37,030 bases of DNA from Treponema sp. (GCA_031274035.1 JAISQR010000395.1:1-37030); one strand, 5' to 3'; positions 9,439 through 19,265 are shown, counted from the first letter of the stretch. Translations and numbers: made by a program. The notes: a model not told the origin generated them from the letters alone.

Positions 9439-10851
9439 TTAATTAAAAAGCCCTTCTTCAGAACCGGCGGCCGCCTTGCTTCGGGTAGATATTTCCCCTG
9501 CATTGGCCTTTTCTGCCGGAGCGGTCTTCCGGGGCCGGCCGGGACCTGCCTGAACAGGCTTGACCGGCGCTGCCGGAACCTGCTTAGCGGGAGGCGCATC
9601 GGCGGCAGCGGGAAGCGTCTCGGCGGCGGCAGACGGCGGGGGATTTTCCCTATCAGCGGAACCGGAACTTTCCGGCGTCTCCGTAACGGTATCGGCAGAA
9701 TTGCCGTCAGTCGGCCGTCCGGCGGTAGATTTGCCGTCAACTGATTTACCGGCGGCAGATTTTCCGCCGGACGCCGGTTGTTCCGTTAATTCCCTGCCGG
9801 GAAATATGAGTTTCCTTAGTTTTATTTCAATATCCTTGGCCAATTCACTGTTGTTGAGCAGGTATTCCTTGGCGTTTTCCCTGCCCTGGCCAATTCTCTC
9901 TTCGCTGTAGGAATACCACGCTCCTTTTTTGTCGATAATATCGTATTTTACCGCCGCGTCCAACAGGCTGCCGATTGCAGAAATTCCCTTGCCGAAGATC
10001 ACTTCCATTTCGGCGCGGCGGAAAGGCGGGGCCACCTTATTTTTCACCACTTTTACCCGTATCCGGTTTCCTATGGCATCTTCATCTTTCCCCGCTTCAA
10101 TGGTCTCTATTTTTCTTACCTCAAGGCGGACGGATGAGTAGAATTTAAGTGCGTTCCCACCCGTAGTTGTTTCCGGACTTCCGAACATCACCCCAATTTT
10201 CATACGGATCTGGTTAATAAAGATAAGGACGCTGCGCGATTTACCTATGGTTGCCGTTAATTTCCGTAGAGCCTGGCTCATAAGCCGGGCCTGAAGGCCC
10301 ATATGGGCTTCCCCCATATCCCCCTCAATTTCCGCCTGGGGGGTAAGCGCGGCTACAGAATCTACAACAATAACATCCAGTGCGCCTGAACGAACCAGAT
10401 TCTCCGCGATTTCCAGACCCTGTTCACCGGTATCGGGTTGGGAAATCCAGAGTTCATCAATATTGACCCCCAGATTCTTCGCATATACAGGGTCCAAAGC
10501 ATGTTCGGCGTCCACAAAAGCGGCTATCCCTCCAATTTTCTGGGCTTCCGCGATGGCATGAAGCGCCAGGGTCGTTTTTCCTGAAGATTCAGGACCGAAA
10601 ATTTCGATAATACGGCCCCGCGGGTACCCCCCTATGCCCAAAGCCTCATCCAGCAGTATGGAACCGGACGGAACGACTTCAATGCCTGCCATCCGGGTAC
10701 TGGTTCCTAATTTCATAATGGAACCTACTCCAAACTGTTTCTCAATTTGAAGCCGCGCCGCTTCAAGCGCCTTTGCTTTTTCTTCGCTCGATGCCAGGGG
10801 ATCGCCCCTGACTTTTTCCTTGGATTTTTCAGAATCGCTCGATCTTGCCAC
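9439..10851 (-). CDS. recA: Recombinase RecA with long low-complexity C-terminal tail
   Basis: [64 protein letters not shown]. Likely GTG start at 10851 with upstream GGGAAGGAG. Confidence 0.95.
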   Translation of the reverse strand: MARSSDSEKSKEKVRGDPLASSEEKAKALEAARLQIEKQFGVGSIMKLGTSTRMAGIEVVPSGSILLDEALGIGGYPRGRIIEIFGPESSGKTTLALHAIAEAQKIGGIAAFVDAEHALDPVYAKNLGVNIDELWISQPDTGEQGLEIAENLVRSGALDVIVVDSVAALTPQAEIEGDMGEAHMGLQARLMSQALRKLTATIGKSRSVLIFINQIRMKIGVMFGSPETTTGGNALKFYSSVRLEVRKIETIEAGKDEDAIGNRIRVKVVKNKVAPPFRRAEMEVIFGKGISAIGSLLDAAVKYDIIDKKGAWYSYSEERIGQGRENAKEYLLNNSELAKDIEIKLRKLIFPGRELTEQPASGGKSAAGKSVDGKSTAGRPTDGNSADTVTETPESSGSADRENPPPSAAAETLPAAADAPPAKQVPAAPVKPVQAGPGRPRKTAPAEKANAGEISTRSKAAAGSEEGLFN

Positions 10852-10864
10852 GCTTGAACTCCTT

Positions 10865-11040
10865 CCCTTATGCAGCCTAGCAGCCTGCTGAATAAGGGAT
10901 AATTTGAATTTATACGGCCAAACCCACCTCATATATGTGGGTCGGCATATATGAGGCGCTTCAACTAAACTAAAAAATTTTATCACTTTTTTCAATATTG
11001 GTGAAGGGCTTTTATACATATTCCGCATACCAATATTGAA
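10865..11040. repeat. Three consecutive palindromes in the recA 5' region
   Basis: cccttat/ataaggg (10865-10898, enclosing a family A-like GCAGCCTAGCAGCCTGC end), CCTCATATATG/CATATATGAGG (10927-10956), TTCAATATTGGT/ACCAATATTGAA (10991-11040). Confidence 0.7.
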
Positions 11041-11269
11041 GAAAGTTCCGTCTGTTTGTTTGAACAGTAACCTCTTATTGGGGTCTCCGTGCACGGCGCT
11101 TTAGTCAAAATGAATTTTTTTGAAGAAAAATTCGCCGCCGGATAGAAAATTACGAGGTGAAAGTCCATATGCATTTACTTAGCAAATGCAATAGCCCTGA
11201 TATTCTTATTTGCCGCCCTTTTCTAAATCCTGTTTTTGGTATATGCTTATAATATGCGGGGGTATCTTG

Positions 11270-12403
11270 ATGAATGATTTTATCGTTACGGCTACACGAT
11301 CTATGCGTTCCTATGCATCGAGAGTTGCAGAGCATCTTGTAAAGTTTCCCAGTTTTGCTTCCTTTGCAGATTCCATAAACGGCGTGGATTTACTTTCTAC
11401 CGCGTGTTTTGCGGATGGGGAAATAGAGGTGGTGGTTAATAGTTCCATTCGGGGAAAAAACGTAATCCTCTTTGCAAGCTGCGCCCGGAACGAAGCTAAA
11501 ATCGGTACATCGGAAGCAAAGATAGAGATGTATCATGCGGTTGACGCACTGAAAAGGTCCCAGGCGGAAAAAATCATAGTATTTGAGCCCTTTGTTTCCT
11601 GTTCCCGGTCGGACAGGAATGTACGGAGAAGTTCCGTGGGGCTGTGGATACACTTTAATGCCCTGAAAACCCTCGGCGTTGATCAGATTGTTACCTACCA
11701 GCTCCATTCAGATAAATCAAAATCCATGGTTGACCCTACCCTCTGCGCCATAGATGATATACCTGCGCTCACCCTTTTAAAGCGTTACCTTTGTGATGTA
11801 TATATAAAAAATATTGATTTCCTTGAAAAAGAAGTCCGTTCCAATTGGGCTTTTTGCTCGGTCGATGCGGGCGGTGAAAAGTTAGCCCGCGGTTTTGCCA
11901 ATGCCTTCGGCGCTCCCCTTGTGGTGGCCCATAAACAGCGCGATTACTCCAAGGCAAATTCCGTTGATTCTCTGAATATCCTCTCGGCGGCGCCTCTTAA
12001 AGACAAGGTGCTCTGGATTGTGGATGATATGGTGGATACGGCCGCTTCTGTAGAAATGCTTATCCTTGCATTAGAGGATTTCCACCCCGCCCAAGTGAAC
12101 CTTATTGCGGTACACGCGGTATTTTCCCCCCCCGCGGTTGGACGCTTAAATAAGCTGATTGAAAGGGGGGCCTTAAACCGGGTAATGGTTACCGATACCG
12201 TTAACAGCGGCTTACAAATCGGCGGCGCCTCTCCACTGCCCAGCGCGGATCAGGAGGCCATCCGCAACCTTGAAGTTGTCCCCTCTTCGGTACTGTCGGC
12301 AAAGGTCATCAATACCATAGTAAGCAATAATTCAATGGACAAGCTCTTGCGCGAATTTAACGCCGAAATATATCTTAAATCGCCTAATCTATTTAACCAG
12401 TAG
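11270..12403 (+). CDS. prs: Ribose-phosphate pyrophosphokinase
   Basis: PRPP synthetase/PRTase features (CFADGEIEV, SVGLWIHFNALKTLGVDQIVTYQLHSDKS, DKVLWIVDDMVDTAAS). Start at MNDFIVTATRSMR. Confidence 0.85.
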   Translation: MNDFIVTATRSMRSYASRVAEHLVKFPSFASFADSINGVDLLSTACFADGEIEVVVNSSIRGKNVILFASCARNEAKIGTSEAKIEMYHAVDALKRSQAEKIIVFEPFVSCSRSDRNVRRSSVGLWIHFNALKTLGVDQIVTYQLHSDKSKSMVDPTLCAIDDIPALTLLKRYLCDVYIKNIDFLEKEVRSNWAFCSVDAGGEKLARGFANAFGAPLVVAHKQRDYSKANSVDSLNILSAAPLKDKVLWIVDDMVDTAASVEMLILALEDFHPAQVNLIAVHAVFSPPAVGRLNKLIERGALNRVMVTDTVNSGLQIGGASPLPSADQEAIRNLEVVPSSVLSAKVINTIVSNNSMDKLLREFNAEIYLKSPNLFNQ

Positions 12404-12854
12404 CTCCCCCTTGCTGTCTTGAATCCAGCAGTATAGTAACAGGGCCGTCGTTGGTATAGCTAACCTTCATGTGCGCCTGGAAAACTCCCGCCTCACAGGG
12501 AAGCCCGTGGGAGCGGATCTGTTCCATAAAATATTCATAAAGCATCTTTGCCAGGGCAGGTTCGGCGGCCCCGCCGAAATACGGACGCCGGCCTTTACGG
12601 GCATCCCCCAGAAGGGTGAACTGTGAAACCGCAAGGACAGCTCCGCCGCAATCCTTGACCGACAGATTCATCTTTCCCTGGGCGTCTCCAAAGATACGCA
12701 GATCAGCGATTTTATCCGCCAGATACCGGGCGTCGTTTTCCGTATCGCCCTGGGCCACCCCCAGATAGACAAGGACCCCTGAGCTTATACTGCCCGATAC
12801 CTTATTCTCAACCGAGACCGACGCGTCTATAACCCGTTGTACAACGGCTTTCAT
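12393..12854 (-). CDS. dtd: D-aminoacyl-tRNA deacylase
   Basis: MKAVVQRVIDASVSVENKVSGSI... LAVSQFTLLGDARKGRRPYF... TNDGPVTILLDSR. Confidence 0.95.
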   Translation of the reverse strand: MKAVVQRVIDASVSVENKVSGSISSGVLVYLGVAQGDTENDARYLADKIADLRIFGDAQGKMNLSVKDCGGAVLAVSQFTLLGDARKGRRPYFGGAAEPALAKMLYEYFMEQIRSHGLPCEAGVFQAHMKVSYTNDGPVTILLDSRQQGGATG

Positions 12855-13993
12855 TGATTAGCGCTCCTTAACCGGTTGGCATCCAGAAGGCCTGACTGAT
12901 TGAGCGCCACTCCTTCAATTTGTATTCCCTGCCCCCGTTCGCTGATTACCGGAACAATCCGGCCCAGGACTTCCAGCGGCTGCTCGGTATTCACCGGTAT
13001 GGCAAAATCAAAGGTAACCGGCACTATCCCCTCCAGCGTTCTTCGGGTATCATAACCAACCAAAAAATCAAATGAGGTGGTCTTGTCCTGAACCACCAGA
13101 TTAGTAGCCATGCCGCGCCATATTACATGACAATTCTGGTAGAGAACCGGTTCATTCCTCACCTCCGCATAGGAAAACCTATCTTTTAAAGTATCAAAAC
13201 CGGGAATATCCATATAATCGTACAGGATACGTATCTTATTTTTTATAGGTTCTACCGCGTTGGATTCCAGAATCCGGTTCAAAACAACTTTTGCCGCGTC
13301 ATCCCGGCGTTCGGTAAACAGGGAACGCCCTTCTTCATATAAGGTCAGAACCTGCCTGCGGGTAAGGATATAACGGAAACTGCCGCCGGTTTGAACAGGA
13401 TTGTCTCTTTCATCCTCCGCCAAATCGCTTAAGTGTAAACCTTGGCGTCCTGAGCCTTGGGCCAAGGGCCAAGGCACTATCTTCTGCTTTACCAGGAAAG
13501 ACAATCCGAGGGAACCAATCAGGAAAAAACAGAAAACGGAAAGCAAGACGGTCCGAAGACTGAGCGGCGGCCTGGGGAAAGGCGGAAATAAGCGGTGTAT
13601 CTGTCCTGAATCCAGCCATTCTGGAAGGGTATCCTGGGCGCCGTGTTTACGGATTATCCTGAGGGCTTTGTCAGCGATGCGGTTTTTTTCGTCAACTTCC
13701 TGTACTTCAAGATAAAAACTAACCGCCCTGTCTGAATCGCCGCGGTTTAGGAACAGCGCCGCAAGGCCGAGAAGCACCAACGGGTCCTTGATACGTATTT
13801 CGCGGGCCAGTTTAAAATACTCAAGGGCGCCTCTCAGATCCCGTGAATGAAGACAGCAGAGCCCCAGAAGATAATTGTAGCGGAAGGAACCGCGGAAACG
13901 GTTTACCTCCCCTTCCAGAAGTTTGATGGCGAGACCGTATTTTTTCCGCCTTGCAAAATGAATGGCTTTAACTAAAATGGGATCGATTCTCAT
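12851..13993 (-). CDS. TPR-domain membrane protein
   Basis: N-terminal TPR-like repeats, central TM (TVLLSVFCFFLIGSLGLSFLV). ATGA-type overlap with dtd. Confidence 0.75.
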   Translation of the reverse strand: MRIDPILVKAIHFARRKKYGLAIKLLEGEVNRFRGSFRYNYLLGLCCLHSRDLRGALEYFKLAREIRIKDPLVLLGLAALFLNRGDSDRAVSFYLEVQEVDEKNRIADKALRIIRKHGAQDTLPEWLDSGQIHRLFPPFPRPPLSLRTVLLSVFCFFLIGSLGLSFLVKQKIVPWPLAQGSGRQGLHLSDLAEDERDNPVQTGGSFRYILTRRQVLTLYEEGRSLFTERRDDAAKVVLNRILESNAVEPIKNKIRILYDYMDIPGFDTLKDRFSYAEVRNEPVLYQNCHVIWRGMATNLVVQDKTTSFDFLVGYDTRRTLEGIVPVTFDFAIPVNTEQPLEVLGRIVPVISERGQGIQIEGVALNQSGLLDANRLRSANQ

Positions 13994-14002
13994 GTATTAC
14001 AA

Positions 14003-15211
14003 CTACTTTACATTATAACGTGTTTTTAATCTGTTAATAACCGTTTCAATGGCGGCTAACTCTTCATCGGTAATGGATTCCGACGCAATATACTCGTCAA
14101 TCCGGGCGATAAGCTCCCTGAGTAAATTGATATCCGACTGTCTTACCGCATCATCAACAGGAGCGTTTACGGATGACGAGGCATCAGGAAGCGGTATGCT
14201 TTCCGCAAGGAAACGGGAAATATTTTCACCTAAAGCGGTATTCTGACTTTCAAAGCCCAGTTCATCTTCCGCTGAAAGATAAAGGGAGAATTCCTGGGTT
14301 TCTCCCCGGGCCAGGGGGATAGGATTAAAGTAGTAACAGACCGCCGAATCTCCAACTGAATAGGGCGGATAGTTAAAATTCCTTCCCGCTGAATAGGATA
14401 GTTTCCAGGAAACATCGCTTAACCGCTTCCAGTTGGCAAAATGGACGGCATCCGGTTTCCCCCTCTCTCCCGCCGGCGCTATACTTCCCATGAGAGATAA
14501 ATGGTTATTCCGTGAAACCCACCGCTGTTCCGCCCCGCCGCTTTCTATAAGGGTTTCCAAATTGATAGATCGTGAATCTATGATGAAGTGCGGCTGGGAA
14601 CCGCCTTCCCCCAGATTTGTATCCAGAAGCATGCGTATTCCAACAGAAGCCTGCTGGGACGCGCGGTTTTCAAGCCGCAGAGTCATACGGATCCCGTTGC
14701 TTGCCTGAGAACCGGGGGTCTTAATAAAGGCAAATTCCTGAGTTACCGAGAGAAAGGATGATTCAAAGATAACCGCCGGATTTTGCCCCGTACCTCCGAT
14801 CCTGGTTCTGAAAGCAGATGTTTCGCCCAGTTTGTAGGAACGGTCATTCACTATAACCGAAAGAAAGCTGGTCCTGGGGTCCTGATCTACAAAGAAAGCC
14901 TCGTAACGCGAAGGAGAAGTCATGTAATAAAGAGAAAACCGGCCGGTTCCCTCGTGCAAGACCAGCCGAATACGGCCGTCCGTATATTCAGAAGCGGAGA
15001 GAAAAAACGGCAGCGCGCCCATTAAAAGGCTTATAACAAGAAAATACCGCCGCCAGGACGCCGCTAAAAAATTTTGACGGTAGATCCTTTCCCAAAACTC
15101 GGTTAGTGCGAACCGCGAACCTTCGGTTCGATGGTTCGATGGGAAAGGCTTGGGAAATCCTCGGTATTTTAGAAATTTCAATATATCATGGGCCGTTCCC
15201 TGTTCTTTCAT
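14003..15211 (-). CDS. Exported protein of unknown function with repeat-derived N-terminal segment
   Basis: Open frame overlapping the upstream stop by ATGA. Hydrophobic signal (YFLVISLLMGALPFFLSAS) starts only after about 50 residues. Confidence 0.75.
   Translation of the reverse strand: MKEQGTAHDILKFLKYRGFPKPFPSNHRTEGSRFALTEFWERIYRQNFLAASWRRYFLVISLLMGALPFFLSASEYTDGRIRLVLHEGTGRFSLYYMTSPSRYEAFFVDQDPRTSFLSVIVNDRSYKLGETSAFRTRIGGTGQNPAVIFESSFLSVTQEFAFIKTPGSQASNGIRMTLRLENRASQQASVGIRMLLDTNLGEGGSQPHFIIDSRSINLETLIESGGAEQRWVSRNNHLSLMGSIAPAGERGKPDAVHFANWKRLSDVSWKLSYSAGRNFNYPPYSVGDSAVCYYFNPIPLARGETQEFSLYLSAEDELGFESQNTALGENISRFLAESIPLPDASSSVNAPVDDAVRQSDINLLRELIARIDEYIASESITDEELAAIETVINRLKTRYNVK
15087..15157. 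repeat. Family C palindromic element, copy C2 (inside the 14003-15211 CDS)
   Basis: tcccaaaactcggttagt (15090-15107) is identical to 22031-22048. Arms CCTTTCCC/GGGAAAGG. A nested 33-bp module at 15108-15140 matches the reverse complement of 16375-16407 at 31/33. Confidence 0.8.
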
Positions 15212-16275
15212 CTGTTTCTCTCCTCAGCCCTCTCGGCGCCGGAAGCATCGAGTTCCTTTATAAGCGTATTCTGCAACTCCAGGGCCGCGGCACGGGAAGC
15301 CGCCAGCCTGGCAGACTTTTCCGATAAGGCGCCCGTCTGAACCGAAGGCTGAACAGCCCCCACCGAAACTTCCCTGTCGTGCCGGCTTGCCTCTTTGAGG
15401 GCATTGATACCGGCCTGGGTTTCATGGAGGCTTGCCTCAAGTGAGGCTATCCGCTCTTCGGCTTCGGCAAGCTGTCTGCGGTACTGGGCATTGGAATTCT
15501 CCAGATCGGCAAGCCTTGTATCTTTAAGCATATCGGCAATGCGTTTTTGGTAGGCAATGATTGCCTGATCATAGGAACGTTCACGCCTCTGGTACTCCTC
15601 CATCGTTTTAAGGGATTCTTCATGGCTCCATTTGAGGATATTGAGCAGTTCGGCCTCAACTTTCTTTTGATTGATAAGAGCGATGCGGTAAGAAGCCGCT
15701 TCGTACTTTGCGCTCTGGGGGTACTCCTGAATGATGAGGGAGAAAACCTCACGGGCACGGTCGAGCCATCCCAATGAATAGAGACATTCCCCTATCCAGT
15801 AATAGGCCGCATACTTTTTCGCCCTGTTATCCCCCCCCTTATCCATAACATCGGCATAATTTTTAAGAAGCACCATAGCCTCTTCATAGCGTCCCAGATA
15901 ATAAAAACAGCGGCCTTTATTGTAGGGTATCTCCTCTTTCCGGTTTTCCACTCCAGGGAGCGCTTCCAATTCTTCCATATCACGGACCGCGGTTTCATAC
16001 TCCCCGGCCCCAATCTCGGCAAGGGATATCCAGTAGAGGGCCTCCGCCCGGAGTTCGGCTCTTTCCGCCTCCCCCTGAACCCGGCGGAGTTCCAGCACCG
16101 CTTCCCTCCATTTACCTTCGCTATAGAGTTCAATACCGATCTCTATGCTTGCCCTAAGCCCCTGGGATCGGGCCTCAGTCCGCCCTGGTGTTTGAGACGC
16201 GGCAAATCGGGGGAAAATACAGGTAGTTACTATAGCAAGAAAAAACAAAGAAAGTTTTTTTGTCATACGCAACAC
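15208..16275 (-). CDS. Exported TPR/coiled-coil protein
   Basis: Signal peptide MLRMTKKLSLFFLAIVTTCIFPRFAASQ, TPR-like repeats, C-terminal coiled coil. Confidence 0.8.
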   Translation of the reverse strand: MLRMTKKLSLFFLAIVTTCIFPRFAASQTPGRTEARSQGLRASIEIGIELYSEGKWREAVLELRRVQGEAERAELRAEALYWISLAEIGAGEYETAVRDMEELEALPGVENRKEEIPYNKGRCFYYLGRYEEAMVLLKNYADVMDKGGDNRAKKYAAYYWIGECLYSLGWLDRAREVFSLIIQEYPQSAKYEAASYRIALINQKKVEAELLNILKWSHEESLKTMEEYQRRERSYDQAIIAYQKRIADMLKDTRLADLENSNAQYRRQLAEAEERIASLEASLHETQAGINALKEASRHDREVSVGAVQPSVQTGALSEKSARLAASRAAALELQNTLIKELDASGAERAEERNR

Positions 16276-16297
16276 CCCTTCTGTTCTTTAACACAAG

Positions 16298-16588
16298 CTG
16301 CTAGGAGCCTGTGGGATTTATCCCGATCAACGGGCATGCTGTGCTCTTCGAGCATTTGGAATTTGTAAGACATAATCGAACTATCGAACCGAAGGTTCGC
16401 GGTTTGCCTTCATTTTATATTCATGCTATTTTATGCGCTTCGCGCGCAAAAACTCAAAAAATCGACCGCAAGGCGATTGCAAACCTTCGGTTCGATTTAC
16501 CCTGCAAACTGCGTAAGGATGCCGGGTGATCGGAATTTTTACGACACAAGCGGCGCAAAAATCAACAAGCGCAACAAACTCCTAACAG
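16298..16588. repeat. Family A composite palindromic repeat, copy A2 (long)
   Basis: Ends gctgctaggagcctgtggga / gcgcaacaaactcctaacagc. Contains TCCCGATCAACGGGCATGCTGTGCTCTTCGAGCATTTGGAATTTG and the ATCGAAC...GGTTTGC module. Confidence 0.8.
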
Positions 16589-17235
16589 CCTTTTAGGGAT
16601 TTTACCAGTTCGGCCTTATCGGATGCATTGAAAAAAGTTGCGCCGGTTACCAGGACATCAACCCCCGCAAGCCTTGCGGCGGCGGCGGTTTCTTCATTTA
16701 TGCCTCCGTCCACGGAAATAAGGAATTCAAGTTTCCGCTCGCTGCGAATCTGGGTCAGGCTTCTTACCTTGTCAATGCAGGATGGGATGAGTTTCTGTCC
16801 TCCGAACCCAGGATTCACCGTCATAACCAGTACCAGGTCGGTAAGGGGCAGCAGTTCCGCCAACGCGGAAACCGGCGTGGAGGGCACTATACTGATCCCC
16901 GCCTTTTTCCCCAATTCCCGGATAGAAGCCAGGATACGATGGGAATGTACGGCTGCCTCCAGATGAAAAGTGATATAATCAGCGCCGGCCTTGGCAAATT
17001 GTGGAATAAAGGCCTCGGGGTTATTGATCATAAGGTGCGCATCAAAAACAGCCCTGGTTCTGGGCCTGAGATCCGCAAGGAGTTTGGGCCCAAAGGTAAT
17101 ATTGGGGACAAACTGACCATCCATCACATCAAGATGTACCCATTCCGCTCCCGACGCATCAATTTCGGCTACGGCAGCGGAAAAACGAGAAAAATCAGCA
17201 GATAATACCGAAGGCGCAATTATCAAGTCTACCAT
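16582..17235 (-). CDS. rpe: Ribulose-phosphate 3-epimerase
   Basis: IIAPSVLSADFSR, WVHLDVMDGQFVPNITFGP, VNPGFGGQKLIPS, SVDGGI. Start likely MVDLIIAPS. Confidence 0.94.
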   Translation of the reverse strand: MVDLIIAPSVLSADFSRFSAAVAEIDASGAEWVHLDVMDGQFVPNITFGPKLLADLRPRTRAVFDAHLMINNPEAFIPQFAKAGADYITFHLEAAVHSHRILASIRELGKKAGISIVPSTPVSALAELLPLTDLVLVMTVNPGFGGQKLIPSCIDKVRSLTQIRSERKLEFLISVDGGINEETAAAARLAGVDVLVTGATFFNASDKAELVKSLKGC

Positions 17236-17438
17236 ATTAAAATAATAATGCCCCTGCCCTTTCTTGTAAAGACATACGGTCAAATTGAAGAGAAAAGCCG
17301 GAAGGCTATTGTAAAAATTTCTTTTTGGGTATAGTATAAAAAGTAGTTACTCTTAAGCCGGGTAGCGGCAAAGCCGCCGCTCCGCCATAAGAATACACTT
17401 TGCGGGGTTTTGCGGCGCCTTTTTATTTGTGCTGAAGG

Positions 17439-17605
17439 GGTTTAATACCCAAGAGCCCGCTTGCGTCGAACCTGCGGTTCGCGGGGGCCTTGGAGCGGTT
17501 AAAGCGGACCTTTGGTCCGAAGTATTAAACCTTCGAGTGCAACACCTTATGAGTCAGACTTTAGTCTGCCGACATACCCATACCCCGCTGTTTGCGGCGG
17601 GGGTA
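17439..17605. repeat. Nested palindrome cluster
   Basis: GGTTTAATAC/GTATTAAACC (17439-17531) encloses GAACCtgcGGTTC and CGGACCtttGGTCCG. Followed by CAGACTTTAGTCTG (17555-17568) and an ACATACCC...GGGTATGT palindrome. Confidence 0.65.
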
Positions 17606-17844
17606 TGTTGATTGTTTGCGAAGGGGGTTAGGGGTCTACGTTACTTGTTCACGGCGGGAGCATTTATTGGTGCTTACGCTATGCTGCATAGACGCCAAAG
17701 ACGCGCTCACCGGTTCGCACCCCCTCCGCGCCGGATTTGTTACGCAAAATTCGGCGCTGCCGCCAGTCATTATTGGTGTATATGGCCGGTTGGTATAGTT
17801 ACAAGTTGTAATTTGCATCAAAATTATATGAAACTATTCAAGAC

Positions 17845-18780
17845 ATGAACGAAGTATCTATCCTGGGGCTTATTCAGAAAGCCTACGACAAATTAAAAGC
17901 CGCTGATGCCCAATCAGCTCTTATGGCCTTGGAGGAGGCGCAGAAGATCGATCCAGAGGATTCTGAAGTAGTATTTGCGTTAAAATGTCTTAATTGGTGG
18001 CTTGACAAGATTGGACAACTGGAGAAATTTCCTGAAGCTTACGAGAAGGGCGGTTTTATTCTTTCTCAGTGGAAGTCTTTCTATAGCTTCTTGGACAGAC
18101 TGGGAACAACTTACGATACTTGTCTCTATGCCCTACGGTGCTTTATTTTTTCACGGGCGCTGGTATCCTTTGAGGATCTTTTGGACGATGGGGTTAACAA
18201 GCATGATCCCGAACTTTTGCTCCAGGTAGGCCGCTGTTTCAAGGGTGTCGGCGATTATGAAAAGGCTATACGTTATCTGGAACAGGCAGGCCGGTTTAAA
18301 CGGGAGGACGGCGAGGTCCTTTCCGAGTTGGCGGATGTAAACGCGTTGCTTGAGGAAACGAGGATAGCCAAGGCTCTATTCAGGGAAGCCTTTTTCCTGG
18401 ATCCCCAAAGCATAGATCTGAGGGATATGGAGTCGGAATTGATTGTCCGACTGAGGGACAGGGTAAAGGAAATGGGTTATTCCGGCCCCGAACTGCCGGA
18501 ATGGATACCGATATACGGGAACCTTTTTGGAGTTTTTACCGTTAAACGGGTGCTTAAACAGGTTGAGATAGGCAGGCTGAAACAGTCTATCTTTTCTCTG
18601 GAGAATGAGCTGCGCAGTCAGAGCCGTAACGAGAAGGTGCTTAAACCCAGGCTGCTCAACCGGTATTTTTGGTTAATCGACCACTATGAGAATATTCATG
18701 AGGATGCTTCCCTTATCAGGGAGACCATGATAAAGATAAAGCAGCTTGATGCGGTTGTTTATAACCGGTACTGTAATTAG
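17845..18780 (+). CDS. TPR-domain protein
   Basis: Repeated helical TPR-like pattern (YDKLKAADAQSALMALEEAQKIDPEDSEV...). Confidence 0.75.
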   Translation: MNEVSILGLIQKAYDKLKAADAQSALMALEEAQKIDPEDSEVVFALKCLNWWLDKIGQLEKFPEAYEKGGFILSQWKSFYSFLDRLGTTYDTCLYALRCFIFSRALVSFEDLLDDGVNKHDPELLLQVGRCFKGVGDYEKAIRYLEQAGRFKREDGEVLSELADVNALLEETRIAKALFREAFFLDPQSIDLRDMESELIVRLRDRVKEMGYSGPELPEWIPIYGNLFGVFTVKRVLKQVEIGRLKQSIFSLENELRSQSRNEKVLKPRLLNRYFWLIDHYENIHEDASLIRETMIKIKQLDAVVYNRYCN

Positions 18781-18923
18781 CAGTTTGTCTAAAGAGCCTG
18801 CATCGGAACAAAGCCCCCGGTGCAAAACGGTACGTAAATGCGGTTTAAAAAGAAACCGCAGACCTAATGAGGGAAGCTCTGAAAAACCAATCATGTTTTA
18901 TAGAGCTTCTTTCTATGAAATGA

Positions 18924-19039
18924 CTAGGAGCCTGCGGGACTTTGGTGAATTTTTGCATATTCATGCAAAAATTTCGATTAACGCGGCTCCTTTGGGAGTT
19001 TGCAAGGTATAAATATTCATATTTATGAATATTTATACC
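18924..19039. repeat. Family A composite palindromic repeat, copy A3
   Basis: About 100 bp nearly identical to the reverse complement of 26604-26707, ending in the palindrome tataaatattcatatttatgaatatttata. Confidence 0.85.
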
Positions 19040-19067
19040 TTGGAGTGGAAATTTATTATACTGGCGC

Positions 19068-19149
19068 GGTCCATACCCCGATCCGAAAAGTATTTTACAA
19101 GTTGTTTTGGGGTGGTAAATTTTCCGGAGCAAGCTCCGGGGTATGGACC
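19068..19149. repeat. Inverted repeat upstream of greA
   Basis: Perfect 13-bp arms GGTCCATACCCCG / CGGGGTATGGACC, with internal CCGGAGCaaGCTCCGG. Confidence 0.65.
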
Positions 19150-19265
19150 ACGCCTTCCAATCAACCCTGGGTTAAATCTATATCTACAGATATTCCCCAG
19201 GACCATGATTTTTTCGGGATTTTCTATTAAAGAAGTCCTGAGATTGTGTAAACAGGAGTTAAATG

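Noticed and set aside
17343-17355. Third family B end (gtagttactcttaag)
   Set aside because: Only about 10 bp match and no partner end nearby.
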